Assembly: GCF_041270065.1 (NCBI RefSeq)
Contig: NZ_CP065958.1
Location: 186,001 to 250,000 of the forward strand
Direction: 5' to 3'
DNA from: Streptomyces fradiae
GTDB lineage: Bacteria > Actinomycetota > Actinomycetes > Streptomycetales > Streptomycetaceae
Length of the DNA: 64,000 nt
Part shown: positions 16,864 to 25,195 of the stretch, piece by piece
Position numbering within the stretch: the stretch's first letter is position 1
How the letters are laid out: each line of letters opens with the position of its first letter
Notes under the pieces: model-generated
Databases searched by the model: none
Told to the model about the DNA's origin: nothing
Seen by the model: the letters and a program-made list of their open reading frames with translations, nothing else
Program-made: the position numbers and the translations under genes

Positions 16864-17496
16864 CTAGCGTCCGGCCCGGGCCGCGCGGCGGATGGTGGCG
16901 TCCAGGAGGGCGAGGGCGTCCTCGGCCGTGCGGCCCGGGGCGCGGTTCCAGGGGCCGATGAGCTGGTGCCAGCCCCGGGACCGGAGCTCTTCGAGCATCC
17001 AGGCGCCGGCCTCGTTCATGGTGGCGGAGCTGCCGAAGCCGAGCCGGTGGGCGGCGAGCATGGCGCCGCAGACACAGCGTGCGCCGCGGGCGTCGCGCAG
17101 CTTGTACGGGGTGTTCTGCCAGCCCCATTCGGTGAGCACGCGCCGGGCGTGGGCCAGATGGACGGAGGGGCGGACGTCGGGGCTGCCGATCCGGCGCCAG
17201 ACGTGCAGCCGGTCGGGCAGCATCGCGCCGAGCCGTCCGGGCAGCGGCCGTTCGGCGGGCGGGGGTGCGGGGAGGGTGTCGAGGGCCTGCGCGACGAGCC
17301 GGTCCACCGGGACGGAAAGCAGCCGCCGCCAGTCGGCGTCCTCCTCCCGTACCGGCTCCGGCGGCGCGGTCCAGCGGGCCACGAGTTCCCGCCAGGCGGC
17401 GGTCTCCAGGAGGGCGGCGGCCTCGCGGTCGAGAGCGTCGAGAGCGTCGGGGGTGGTGGGGCTGGACGGGGTGCTCGGGGCGGCGGTGCTCGGCAT
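16864..17496 (-). CDS. hypothetical protein, DUF6197-like
   Basis: A 210-residue protein with a low-complexity Ser/Pro/Thr start. The region 125-205 (HLAHARRVLTEWGWQNTPYKLRD, then CVCGAMLAAHRLGFGSSATMNEAG) resembles DUF6197 proteins of actinobacteria, whose function is unknown. The start ATG 17496 has a GGAG 9 nt upstream. It is divergent from the F420-reductase-like gene, with a short palindrome in the gap. No catalytic motif is recognised. Confidence 0.7.
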   Translation of the reverse strand: MPSTAAPSTPSSPTTPDALDALDREAAALLETAAWRELVARWTAPPEPVREEDADWRRLLSVPVDRLVAQALDTLPAPPPAERPLPGRLGAMLPDRLHVWRRIGSPDVRPSVHLAHARRVLTEWGWQNTPYKLRDARGARCVCGAMLAAHRLGFGSSATMNEAGAWMLEELRSRGWHQLIGPWNRAPGRTAEDALALLDATIRRAARAGR

Positions 17497-17519
17497 GTGG
17501 GCGACTCCACGAGTGATTC

Positions 17520-17534
17520 ATACCGGTATCGGTA
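17520..17534. promoter_or_regulatory. palindrome in divergent gap
   Basis: TACCG-GTAT-CGGTA (17521-17534) overlaps the perfect 10-bp palindrome ATACCGGTAT (17520-17529). It lies 24 nt from one start and 75 nt from the other. No adjacent regulator gene is present. Confidence 0.4.
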
Positions 17535-17608
17535 AGAATGTCGGCTTTACTGCACTCGCACTTGAGTCCCCGACTTGAGTCCCCCGAGTCCCCGCGAAGG
17601 AGCACCGC

Positions 17609-18256
17609 ATGAAGATCGCCGTACTCGGCACCGGCGAAGTGGGCCGACGGCTCGGGAGCAAGCTGGTCGCGCTCGGCCACGAGGTCACCCTCGGTTCGCG
17701 CAGCGCGGACCACGCCGGCGCCACGGCCTGGGCGGCCGAGCACCGCGCCGCGCACGGCACCTTCGCGGCCGCCGCACACGGCGCCGAGGTGGTGGTGAAC
17801 GCGACCGGCGGCCTGGTGTCGCTCGCCGCCCTGGAGTCGGCGGGGGCGGACAACCTCGCGGGCAAGGTCCTGATCGACGTGTCGAACCCGCTGGACTTCT
17901 CCCAGGGCACGCCGCCGAAGGTGCTCACGCCCGACGGCGGCAGCCTGGCCGAGCAGATCCAGCGCGCCTTCCCCGGCGCGCGGGTGGTGAAGACCCTCAA
18001 CACCATGAACAACGCGATCATGGTGGATCCCGCGCGGGTGCCGGGCGAACACTGCGTGTTCGTCTGCGGCGACGACCAGGCGGCCAAGGAGGTCGTCATC
18101 GGTCTGCTCCGCGCGTTCGGCTGGCCGGAGGAGCGGATCCTCGACCTGGGCGACCTGTCGGGCGCCCGGGGTGCCGAGCTGCTGCTGCCGCTGTGGCTGC
18201 GCCTCCTCGGCACCCTGGGCACCGCCGACTTCAACTTCGCGGTGCTGAAGGCCTGA
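17609..18256 (+). CDS. NADPH-dependent F420 reductase-like NAD(P)-binding protein
   Basis: A 215-residue Rossmann protein. The N-terminal MKIAVLGTGEVGRRLGSKL has the GxGxxG fingerprint; HEVTLGSRS follows with Ser/Arg suited to NADPH. Conserved later segments are VLIDVSNPLDF and VVKTLNTMNNAIM, typical of the F420-dependent NADP oxidoreductase family, which transfers hydride between F420H2 and NADP. Many relatives in Streptomyces are uncharacterised oxidoreductases, so F420 use is likely but not proven. GAAGGAG precedes the ATG. Confidence 0.85.
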   Translation: MKIAVLGTGEVGRRLGSKLVALGHEVTLGSRSADHAGATAWAAEHRAAHGTFAAAAHGAEVVVNATGGLVSLAALESAGADNLAGKVLIDVSNPLDFSQGTPPKVLTPDGGSLAEQIQRAFPGARVVKTLNTMNNAIMVDPARVPGEHCVFVCGDDQAAKEVVIGLLRAFGWPEERILDLGDLSGARGAELLLPLWLRLLGTLGTADFNFAVLKA

Positions 18257-18265
18257 GCGGCTCCG

Positions 18266-19795
18266 TCAGACGGCGGGCAGCGCCCGGCCCGTGGTACCCG
18301 TGAGGTACTCGGTGGTGAGCAGTTCGGCGAGCCGCTCGGGCGGCAGCAGCCCCTTCTCCAGGGTGAGTTCGGCCACCGAGCGGCCGGTGGCGAGCGCCTC
18401 CTTGGCGATGGCGGTGGCCGCCGTGTAGCCGAGCTGGGGGTTGAGGGCGGTGGCCAGGCCGATGGAGTTCTCGACGCTCGCGCGCAGGTGCTCGGTGTTG
18501 GCGGTGATGCCGCGTACGCAGCGCTCGGCGAGGGTGAGGCAGGCGGCCCGCAGCGAGGTCAGGCTCTTCGACAGGGCGTGGAAGATGACCGGCTCGAAGG
18601 CGTTGAGCTGGAGCTGGCCGCCCTCGGCCGCCATGGTGATGGTCATGTCGTTGCCGATGACCTCGAAGGCGACCTGGTTGACGACCTCGGGGATGACCGG
18701 GTTGACCTTGCCGGGCATGATGCTGGATCCGGCCTGTACGGCCGGCAGGTTGATCTCGCCGAGTCCGGCGCGTGGGCCGGAGGACAGCAGCCGCAGGTCG
18801 TTGCAGGTCTTGGAGAGCTTGACGGCGATCCGCTTGAGGACGCCGGAGAGCTGTACGAAGGCGCCGCAGTCCTGGGTGGCCTCGACCAGGTTGGCCGAGG
18901 TGACGAGCGGCAGGCCGGTGAGGTCGGCGAGGTGGCGGCGGGCGGTCTCGGCGTAGCCGGGCGCGGCGTTGAGGCCGGTGCCGATGGCGGTGGCGCCGAG
19001 GTTGATCTCGTGGATCAGCTCGATGGCCTCGGCGAGCCGGCCCCGGTCCTCCTCCAGCATCACGGCGTACGTGGAGAACTCCTGGCCGAGCGTCATCGGC
19101 ACCGCGTCCTGGAGCTGGGTGCGGCCCATCTTGACGACGCCGCCGAACTCGACGGCCTTCGCGGCGAAGGCGTCCTGGAGCACGGCCATGGCGAGGAGCA
19201 GTTCGCGGGCCGCGCCGATGGCGGCGATCCGGATCGCGGTCGGGTAGACGTCGTTGGTCGACTGCCCGAGGTTGACGTCCTCGTTGGGGTGCAGCGCCTC
19301 GTAGGCGCCTTTCGGGTGCCCGAGGAGTTCGAGCGCGCGGTTGGCGACGACCTCGTTGGCGTTCATGTTGGTGGAGGTGCCGGCGCCGCCCTGGACGACG
19401 TCGACGACGAACTCGCCGTGCAGCGCGCCGTCCCGGATCTCCCGGCAGGCCGCGACGATCGCCCGCGCCTTGGCCGCGGGCAGCAGCCCCAGCTCCTCGT
19501 TGGCGAGGGCTGCGGCCTCCTTCACGGCCGCGAGCGCGTCGATGAGCTGCGGGTAGACGGAGATCGGCGTGCCGGTGATGGCGAAGTTCTCGGTGGCGCG
19601 CAGGGTGTGCACGCCCCAGTACGCCTCGGCGGGGACGTCCCGGTCGCCGAGCAGGTCGTGCTCGCGGCGGGTGGGACGGCCCGCGGTGGTCCCGGTCGGT
19701 GCGGACGCGGGCGCGGACGCCGGGGCGGGGACGGACGCGGGGGCAGGGACGGGGACGGACGCGGGGGCAGGGGCGGGGACGGGAGCGGAGTTCAC
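18266..19795 (-). CDS. aspA: aspartate ammonia-lyase with unusual N-terminal Ala-Pro tail
   Basis: A 509-residue fumarase/aspartase superfamily enzyme converting L-aspartate to fumarate and ammonia. The signature GSSIMPGKVNPVIPE is present (flexible catalytic Ser loop), as are RREHDLLGDRDVPAEAYWG and TGTPISVYPQLI. Family members are about 470 residues; the extra 40 or so N-terminal residues are tandem Ala-Pro-Val-Ser repeats, and GAGGA 10 nt before the GTG at 19795 supports translation of that tail. It lies 105 bp behind the asparaginase gene on the same strand, so asparagine is taken to aspartate and then fumarate. Confidence 0.93.
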   Translation of the reverse strand: MNSAPVPAPAPASVPVPAPASVPAPASAPASAPTGTTAGRPTRREHDLLGDRDVPAEAYWGVHTLRATENFAITGTPISVYPQLIDALAAVKEAAALANEELGLLPAAKARAIVAACREIRDGALHGEFVVDVVQGGAGTSTNMNANEVVANRALELLGHPKGAYEALHPNEDVNLGQSTNDVYPTAIRIAAIGAARELLLAMAVLQDAFAAKAVEFGGVVKMGRTQLQDAVPMTLGQEFSTYAVMLEEDRGRLAEAIELIHEINLGATAIGTGLNAAPGYAETARRHLADLTGLPLVTSANLVEATQDCGAFVQLSGVLKRIAVKLSKTCNDLRLLSSGPRAGLGEINLPAVQAGSSIMPGKVNPVIPEVVNQVAFEVIGNDMTITMAAEGGQLQLNAFEPVIFHALSKSLTSLRAACLTLAERCVRGITANTEHLRASVENSIGLATALNPQLGYTAATAIAKEALATGRSVAELTLEKGLLPPERLAELLTTEYLTGTTGRALPAV

Positions 19796-19900
19796 GGTGC
19801 CGGTTCCTCGGGTGCGGTGCGCGGGGTTCGGGAGGGGAGGGTCGCGGACGAGGTGCGGCGCCCCCGCGCCCGGCCGCCCCCGCCCCGTACGGCTTACGGC

Positions 19901-20941
19901 TCAGTGCGTGGCGGCGAGCACGGGTTCCGCGCGGACCGGGCCTTCCAGGAGGCCGCGCAGCAGGTGAGTGCGGCGTTCCGGGCCCGCGGTGTCGGCGAGC
20001 AGGGCGGCGAGCAGGGCGATCCGGGCCTGGCCGGGGCGCAGGGTGCCGGCGAGGACCGCGCCCGCGGCGGCCAGGTCGACGGCGCCGCCGCCGGTGTAGA
20101 CCTCGGCGACGGTGCCGGAGGAGACGCGGGTGGAGAGGACGACGTGGACACCCTGGTCGACGGCGCGGGCGACCGCCTCGGCTATCTCGGGGGTGGCGTT
20201 GCCGGCGCCGGTGCCGACGAGGACGATGCCGCGGGCGCCGGCGGCGACGGAGGCGTCGAAGAGGACGGCGTCGCCGTCGGAGTGGTGCATGACGATGTCG
20301 ACGCGCGGCGCGGCGGTGGCGGGCGCGGGCAGCGGCAGGGCCGCCGGGCGCTCGGGCTCGCGCTCGACGTCGACCTGGCCGAAGCCGAGGCGCCCGACCC
20401 GGCGGCCGGACGGGTCGGCGAAGGGGTCGGAGTCGAGCGTCTTGGTCTTGACGGTGCCGCGGGCGGCGTGCACGAGGCCGTCGAAGACGACGAGGACGCC
20501 GAGTCCGCGCACGGTGGCGGCGACCTGGAGGGCGTCGTAGAGGTTGCCGGGACCGTCGCCGTCGCCGGTGCCGAAGGGGCGCTGGGCACCGGTGAAGACG
20601 ACCGGGCGGGCGTCGGCGTGGTGCAGGTCCAGGAAGAAGGCCGACTCCTCGAGGGTGTCGGTGCCGTGGGTGACGACGATGCCGTCGACGCCGGGATCGG
20701 CGAGGATCTTGTGGACGGCGTGCAGCAGGGCGAGCTGGCGGTCGGTGGTCATCCGGGAGCTGTTGACGTTGAAGAGGTCGAGGACCTCGACGTCGATGTT
20801 GTCCGGTACGGCGGCGGTGGCCACGACGTCGTCGCCGGAGGCGTCGGCGGCGTAGCCGCTGCCGGTCCAGCGGCTGGCGATGGTGCCGCCGGTGCTGATG
20901 ACCACGATGCGGCGCTGCCGGGTGTCGCGCGTCCACTTCAT
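19901..20941 (-). CDS. L-asparaginase
   Basis: A 346-residue enzyme hydrolysing asparagine to aspartate and ammonia. Both threonine active-site signatures are present: VVISTGGTIAS near residues 13-23 and VVTHGTDTLEESAFF near 90-105. No signal peptide is seen, suggesting a cytosolic enzyme. The start ATG 20941 has GGAAGGA upstream at long spacing (about 11 nt). It heads an operon with aspA and is divergent from an AsnC/Lrp regulator, a classic asparagine-utilisation layout. Confidence 0.93.
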   Translation of the reverse strand: MKWTRDTRQRRIVVISTGGTIASRWTGSGYAADASGDDVVATAAVPDNIDVEVLDLFNVNSSRMTTDRQLALLHAVHKILADPGVDGIVVTHGTDTLEESAFFLDLHHADARPVVFTGAQRPFGTGDGDGPGNLYDALQVAATVRGLGVLVVFDGLVHAARGTVKTKTLDSDPFADPSGRRVGRLGFGQVDVEREPERPAALPLPAPATAAPRVDIVMHHSDGDAVLFDASVAAGARGIVLVGTGAGNATPEIAEAVARAVDQGVHVVLSTRVSSGTVAEVYTGGGAVDLAAAGAVLAGTLRPGQARIALLAALLADTAGPERRTHLLRGLLEGPVRAEPVLAATH

Positions 20942-21016
20942 GATGCTGCTGTCCTTCCCTGGGGTGCGCCGCAACGATAGGTCAAACGACGCGCAAGGCG
21001 ATTGCCACTTCAGCCC

Positions 21017-21031
21017 GGAATTATGAATTCC
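21017..21031. promoter_or_regulatory. palindrome between asparaginase and AsnC/Lrp genes
   Basis: GGAATT-ATG-AATTCC is a perfect 15-bp inverted repeat, AT-rich against its surroundings, centred in the 108-bp divergent gap. Lrp/AsnC proteins bind such AT-rich dyads, so it is the probable operator of the adjacent regulator. Confidence 0.6.
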
Positions 21032-21049
21032 GTGGTGGATAATTGCGCC

Positions 21050-21505
21050 ATGGACCGAATCGATCTGCACATCTTGCGCGAGCTCCAGGCGGACGGCCGG
21101 CTGAGCAACCAGGAGCTGGCCCAGCGGGTGGGCCTGAGCCCGTCCCCCTGCATGCGGCGGGTGCGCCAGCTGGAGCAGGACGGGGTGATCCGGGGGTACC
21201 GCGCGATCATCGACCCGGAGGCCGTGGGGCGCGGCTTCGAGGTGCTGGTCTCGGTCGAGGTGAAGCGGGACCGGGAGACCGTCGAGGCCTTCGAGGAGGC
21301 CCTCCAGGACATCCCGGACGTGATCGAGGCGTACCGCCTCTTCGGCAGCCCGGGCTGCCTGCTGCGGATCGCGGTCGCCGACCTCTCGGCGTACGAGCGG
21401 CTGTGGATCGAGCGGCTGACCACGCTCGTCGGGGTCACCGAGGTGAACTCGCAGATCATCATGAAGCGGGTCAAGGAGCCACGAGGTCTGCCCGTGGAGC
21501 GCTGA
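21050..21505 (+). CDS. Lrp/AsnC family transcriptional regulator
   Basis: A 151-residue protein, the standard family length. The N-terminal winged HTH is MDRIDLHILRELQADGRLSN, then LAQRVGLSPSPCMRRVRQLE. The C-terminal RAM/ligand domain runs from about 65 with VLVSVEVKRDRETVEAFEEA and SPGCLLRIAVADL. ATG 21050 matches the canonical start; longer upstream frames are not needed. It probably senses asparagine or aspartate and controls the divergent ansA-aspA operon and itself. Confidence 0.93.
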   Translation: MDRIDLHILRELQADGRLSNQELAQRVGLSPSPCMRRVRQLEQDGVIRGYRAIIDPEAVGRGFEVLVSVEVKRDRETVEAFEEALQDIPDVIEAYRLFGSPGCLLRIAVADLSAYERLWIERLTTLVGVTEVNSQIIMKRVKEPRGLPVER

Positions 21506-21514
21506 CCCGGGCCC

Positions 21515-21548
21515 GGAATCCCAACTTCCGCACGGAGTTGGGCATTCC
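21515..21548 (+). terminator. hairpin after the AsnC/Lrp gene
   Basis: CCCAACT (21520-21526) pairs with AGTTGGG (21536-21542); outer GGAAT/ATTCC arms extend the stem past a one-base bulge. It starts 10 nt after the stop codon. There is no U-run. Confidence 0.6.
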
Positions 21549-21682
21549 ATGGGCGGGATCTGGTCATGTACGGTTCAACCGCGCGTGCTCTGAACGACCC
21601 ATCCCCGACGTTCTACGCGCGCAGAGTGGCCACCCGCATCGCCTTCCGCCCCACCGCCCCAGCCCCCACGGAGGTCTGACGG

Positions 21683-23197
21683 ATGCCCGGACTCATGAGG
21701 TCCACCCGCCGCCGCTTCGCCGCGCTGACCGCCTGCGGCGCCCTGGTCGCCGCCGCGGCCGGCGCCCTCGGCTCCCCCGCGGTCGCCGCCCCGACCGGCG
21801 CCGACACCGACATCGCCACCGCCACCGCCACCGCCACCGCTCAGTCGGCCGACGCCGCCGCGGCCACGCCGACCCGCGTGCTGTTCGACAACTCCAAGGC
21901 GGAGACGGCCGGAAACGCCGACTGGATCATCGGCACCGGCCAGCCCGACCCGCTCACCCAGGACGCGACGCCCACCGTCGAGACCGACTGGACCGGCGCG
22001 ATCTCGGCCTGGGGCGTGGCCCTGCAGAAGACCGGCCGCTACTCGCTCAAGACCCTGCCGTCCGGCGGCACCATCACCTACGGCACGACGGCCGCCACCG
22101 ACCTGCAGAACTTCGACACCTTCGTGCTGCCCGAGCCCAACATCCGGCTCAGCGCGAGCGAGAAGACCGCCGTGATGAAGTTCGTCCAGAACGGCGGCGG
22201 CCTCTTCCTGGTCTCCGACCACACGGTGGCCGACCGCAACAACGACGGCTGGGACGCCCTCGCCATCATCAACGACCTGATGACGAACAACGGCGTCGAC
22301 AACACCGACCCGTTCGGCTTCAGCGTCGACGTGCTGAACATCCAGACCGACAACCCGCGGGCGATCAGCAGCAGCACCGACCCGGTGCTCAACGGCGCCT
22401 TCGGCAAGGTGACCGGCAGCATCATCCGCAGCGGCACCACCGCCACCCTCAAGCCGGCCGACAACCCGTCCGTCAAGGGCCTCGTCTACCGCACCGGCTA
22501 CTCCGGCAACACCGGCGCCTTCTTCGCGACCAGCACCTTCGGCAGCGGCCGGGTCGCGTTCTGGGGCGACAGCTCGCCGATCGACGACGGCACCGGCCAG
22601 TCCGGGAACACGCTCTACGACGGCTGGAACGACCCCGCCGGCACCAACGCGGCCCTCGCGCTCAACGCCACCGACTGGCTGTCCGAGGCCTCCACCGACG
22701 GCGGTGGCGGGGGCGGGGGCACCTGCACCGCGGGCCAGCTGCTCGGCAACCCCGGCTTCGAGTCGGGCGACACCGTCTGGACCGCCTCCTCCGGCGTCAT
22801 CACCGATGACACCGCCCGACCGGCCCGCACCGGCTCCTACAAGGCCTGGCTGGGCGGTTACGGCTCCGCGCACACCGACACGCTCTCCCAGACGGTGACC
22901 GTCCCGGCCGGCTGCACCACCGCCGCGCTGAGCTTCTACACCCGGATCGACACCGCCGAGACCACCACGACCACGGCCTACGACAAGCTCAAGGTCGAGG
23001 TCCTGAACAGCTCGGGCACGGTCCTGTCCACGCTGGCGACGTACTCCAACCTCAACAAGTCCAGCGGCTACGTCCAGCGCGGCTTCAGCCTCGCCGCGTA
23101 CGCCGGGCAGACGGTGACGCTGCGGTTCACCGGCACCGAGGGCTCCCAGCTCCAGACCTCCTTCGTGATCGACGACACCTCGCTCACCGTGGGCTGA
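21683..23197 (+). CDS. secreted protein with C-terminal jelly-roll-like domain
   Basis: A 504-residue exported protein. ATG 21683 follows GGAGGT. The signal peptide ends near AVAAPTG and is followed by a Thr-Ala repeat tract. Residues 60-330 look like a class I glutamine-amidotransferase-like or DUF4350-like fold (NGGGLFLVSDHTVADRNNDGWDAL and GRVAFWGDSSPIDDG), without a clear catalytic triad. A Gly-rich linker leads to a C-terminal beta-sandwich (LLGNPGFESG to FVIDDTSLTVG) common on secreted Streptomyces hydrolases. The function is unknown. It sits just upstream of another secreted enzyme and is closed by a strong terminator. Confidence 0.72.
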   Translation: MPGLMRSTRRRFAALTACGALVAAAAGALGSPAVAAPTGADTDIATATATATAQSADAAAATPTRVLFDNSKAETAGNADWIIGTGQPDPLTQDATPTVETDWTGAISAWGVALQKTGRYSLKTLPSGGTITYGTTAATDLQNFDTFVLPEPNIRLSASEKTAVMKFVQNGGGLFLVSDHTVADRNNDGWDALAIINDLMTNNGVDNTDPFGFSVDVLNIQTDNPRAISSSTDPVLNGAFGKVTGSIIRSGTTATLKPADNPSVKGLVYRTGYSGNTGAFFATSTFGSGRVAFWGDSSPIDDGTGQSGNTLYDGWNDPAGTNAALALNATDWLSEASTDGGGGGGGTCTAGQLLGNPGFESGDTVWTASSGVITDDTARPARTGSYKAWLGGYGSAHTDTLSQTVTVPAGCTTAALSFYTRIDTAETTTTTAYDKLKVEVLNSSGTVLSTLATYSNLNKSSGYVQRGFSLAAYAGQTVTLRFTGTEGSQLQTSFVIDDTSLTVG

Positions 23198-23232
23198 CCC
23201 ACTCCCCAGCCCACAGCCGCACCACCAGATCC

Positions 23233-23270
23233 CCCGCGCCGCACGGACCCGTCCGTCCGTGCGGCGCGGG
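23233..23270 (+). terminator. strong terminator hairpin
   Basis: CCCGCGCCGCACGGAC (23233-23248) pairs perfectly over 16 bp with GTCCGTGCGGCGCGGG (23255-23270), with a 6-nt loop. It lies 36 nt after the secreted-protein stop. Confidence 0.85.
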
Positions 23271-23332
23271 CCACTCCGCCCTGACATCCCGTCAGAAGCC
23301 GGTCAGAAGACCCCCACCCGAAGGGACCCCCC

Positions 23333-24136
23333 ATGTCCGTCGCGCAGCGAGGCCGCTGGAAGACCTGGGCCGCGATATCCGCCGCCCTCGTCGGCCTCAC
23401 CCTCCCCGCCCTCACCGCCGCCCCGGCCGGCGCCACGACGAACGCCTACGACAGCACGTACTACAAGAACGCGGTCGGCAAGACCGGCACGAGCCTCAAG
23501 TCCTCGCTGCACACCATCATCAGCAGCGACACCCGCAAGATCTCCTACGACGCGGTGTGGAACGCCCTGAAGACCACCGACCAGGACCCCGCCAACAGCG
23601 CCAACGTGCTGCTCCTCTACAGCGGCACCTCGCGCAGCAAGGCCCTCAACGGCGGCGACGTCGGCGACTGGAACCGCGAGCACGTGTGGGCGCAGTCGCA
23701 CGGCTCCTTCGGCACCTCGGCCGGCCCCGGCACCGATCTGCACCACCTGCGGGCGGCCGACGTCCAGGTCAACAGCATCCGCGGCAACAAGGACTTCGAC
23801 AACGGCGGCAGCGCGGTCAGCGGCGCCCCCGGCAGCTACACGGACAGCAACTCCTTCGAGCCGCGCGACTCCGACAAGGGCGACGTGGCCCGGATGGTCC
23901 TCTACATGGCCGTCCGGTACGAGGGCGGCGACGGCTTCCCCGACCTGGAGGCCAACGACTCCACCACCAACGGCAGCGTGCCCTACCTCGGCCGCATCTC
24001 GGTGCTCAAGCAGTGGAACGAGCAGGACCCGCCGAGCGCGTTCGAGGAGCGCCGCAACGACATCATCTTCAACTCCTACCAGGGCAACCGCAATCCGTTC
24101 ATCGACCACCCGGAGTGGGTCGAGGCAATCTGGTAG
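23333..24136 (+). CDS. secreted endonuclease I family nuclease
   Basis: A 267-residue protein. A Sec signal peptide (hydrophobic core AAISAALVGLTLPALTAAP, cleavage near AGATTN) precedes an endonuclease I domain with the key motif WNREHVWAQSHG (catalytic His), TDLHHLRAADVQVNSIRGN (metal and DNA contacts) and a final RRNDIIFNSYQGNRNPFIDHPEW. Such HNH-like enzymes degrade external DNA non-specifically, supplying nucleotides and phosphate. AAGGGA precedes the ATG. Confidence 0.92.
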   Translation: MSVAQRGRWKTWAAISAALVGLTLPALTAAPAGATTNAYDSTYYKNAVGKTGTSLKSSLHTIISSDTRKISYDAVWNALKTTDQDPANSANVLLLYSGTSRSKALNGGDVGDWNREHVWAQSHGSFGTSAGPGTDLHHLRAADVQVNSIRGNKDFDNGGSAVSGAPGSYTDSNSFEPRDSDKGDVARMVLYMAVRYEGGDGFPDLEANDSTTNGSVPYLGRISVLKQWNEQDPPSAFEERRNDIIFNSYQGNRNPFIDHPEWVEAIW

Positions 24137-24191
24137 TCCGCGCCGGGTCGAACCGGGCGGGACGGTCGGACGGTCGGACGGGGGGTGCGGC

Positions 24192-25073
24192 GTGGGCGCC
24201 GAGTGCCGGGGCACGTACGGGAGTCGGCACCCCGACGCGGTGATGGAGCGGCGCGGCCGGCTTTGCGGCCGGATCACGGCGGGCGGGATCACCGTGCACG
24301 ACATCCTGTGCGCCGAGGACCGCACCGGCTTCGCCGCCCCCGGCCGGGCCGAGGCGTACACCGTGGTGCTGACCCGCTCCGGCGGCTATCTGCGGCGGAT
24401 CGCGGGCGAGGAGTTCTTCGCGGACGCCACCGGCGGCTATCTGACCCGGCCCGGGGACGTGCACCAGGTCGCCCATCCCGCCGGGCCGGGCGACCGGTCC
24501 TCGGAGATCCGGGTCGGTGCCGCACTGTTCGCCGACCGCTTCGACGGCCCGCCGCGCTCCCGTCGGCTGACCGTCACCGGCGCCACCGACGTACGGCACC
24601 GGGAACTGCTCGCGGCGGCCCGGCGCGGCACCGACGCCTTCGAACTGGCCGACAGGCTGCATCGCTTGCTCGACGCGGTGGCGGCCGACGCCGGGCACTG
24701 GCGGGCCGACACCGGCGCCCGGCCCGCCACCGCCCGCGCCCACGCCCGGCTGGTCCGCGACACCTGCGCGCTGCTCGCGGGCGGCGCGCCCGCGCTCCGG
24801 CTTCCCCTGGAGGAGCTGGCCCGTGGCGTCGGGGCCTCCCCGCACCACCTCAGCCGGGTGTTCCGAGCCGTCACCGGCAGCAGCCTCACCCGCTACCGCA
24901 ACGAGCTGCGGGTCCGCGCCGTGCTGCACGCCCTGGAGGAGGGCGAGGACAGCCTGCGCGCCCTCGCCCACGCGTACGGCTTCGCCGACCAGGCGCACCT
25001 CACCCGGCTGTGCCGGGGCCAGACGGGTCGGCCGCCCGGCGCCCTGCGGGTCCTTCTCCGCGACCGCGCATGA
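24192..25073 (+). CDS. AraC family transcriptional regulator
   Basis: A 293-residue regulator. The C-terminal 100 residues hold both HTH motifs: LEELARGVGASPHHLSRVFR and then LRALAHAYGFADQAHLTRLCR ahead of TGRPPGALR. The N-terminal cupin-like sensor (about 25-110) includes YLTRPGDVHQVAHPAGPG. GTG 24192 is taken as the start; ATG 24243 is possible. No divergent target is seen, and the downstream secreted hydrolase is in the same direction 122 bp on. Confidence 0.85.
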   Translation: MGAECRGTYGSRHPDAVMERRGRLCGRITAGGITVHDILCAEDRTGFAAPGRAEAYTVVLTRSGGYLRRIAGEEFFADATGGYLTRPGDVHQVAHPAGPGDRSSEIRVGAALFADRFDGPPRSRRLTVTGATDVRHRELLAAARRGTDAFELADRLHRLLDAVAADAGHWRADTGARPATARAHARLVRDTCALLAGGAPALRLPLEELARGVGASPHHLSRVFRAVTGSSLTRYRNELRVRAVLHALEEGEDSLRALAHAYGFADQAHLTRLCRGQTGRPPGALRVLLRDRA

Positions 25074-25195
25074 ATGTCCAACGCGCGGGCGGCGGACGGC
25101 GTGCACCATGGCAGCGGCCGGAGCACCGGCCGGTGCCGCGGCCCGCCCGGGAGGCGTCCGCCGGCATCCCGTCTTCCGAACGGGGGAACGCGACG

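Noticed and set aside
18488..20980. 830-residue plus-strand open frame opposite aspA and asparaginase
   Set aside because: Gly/Val/Asp-rich shadow without a fold signature; both opposite genes are certain.
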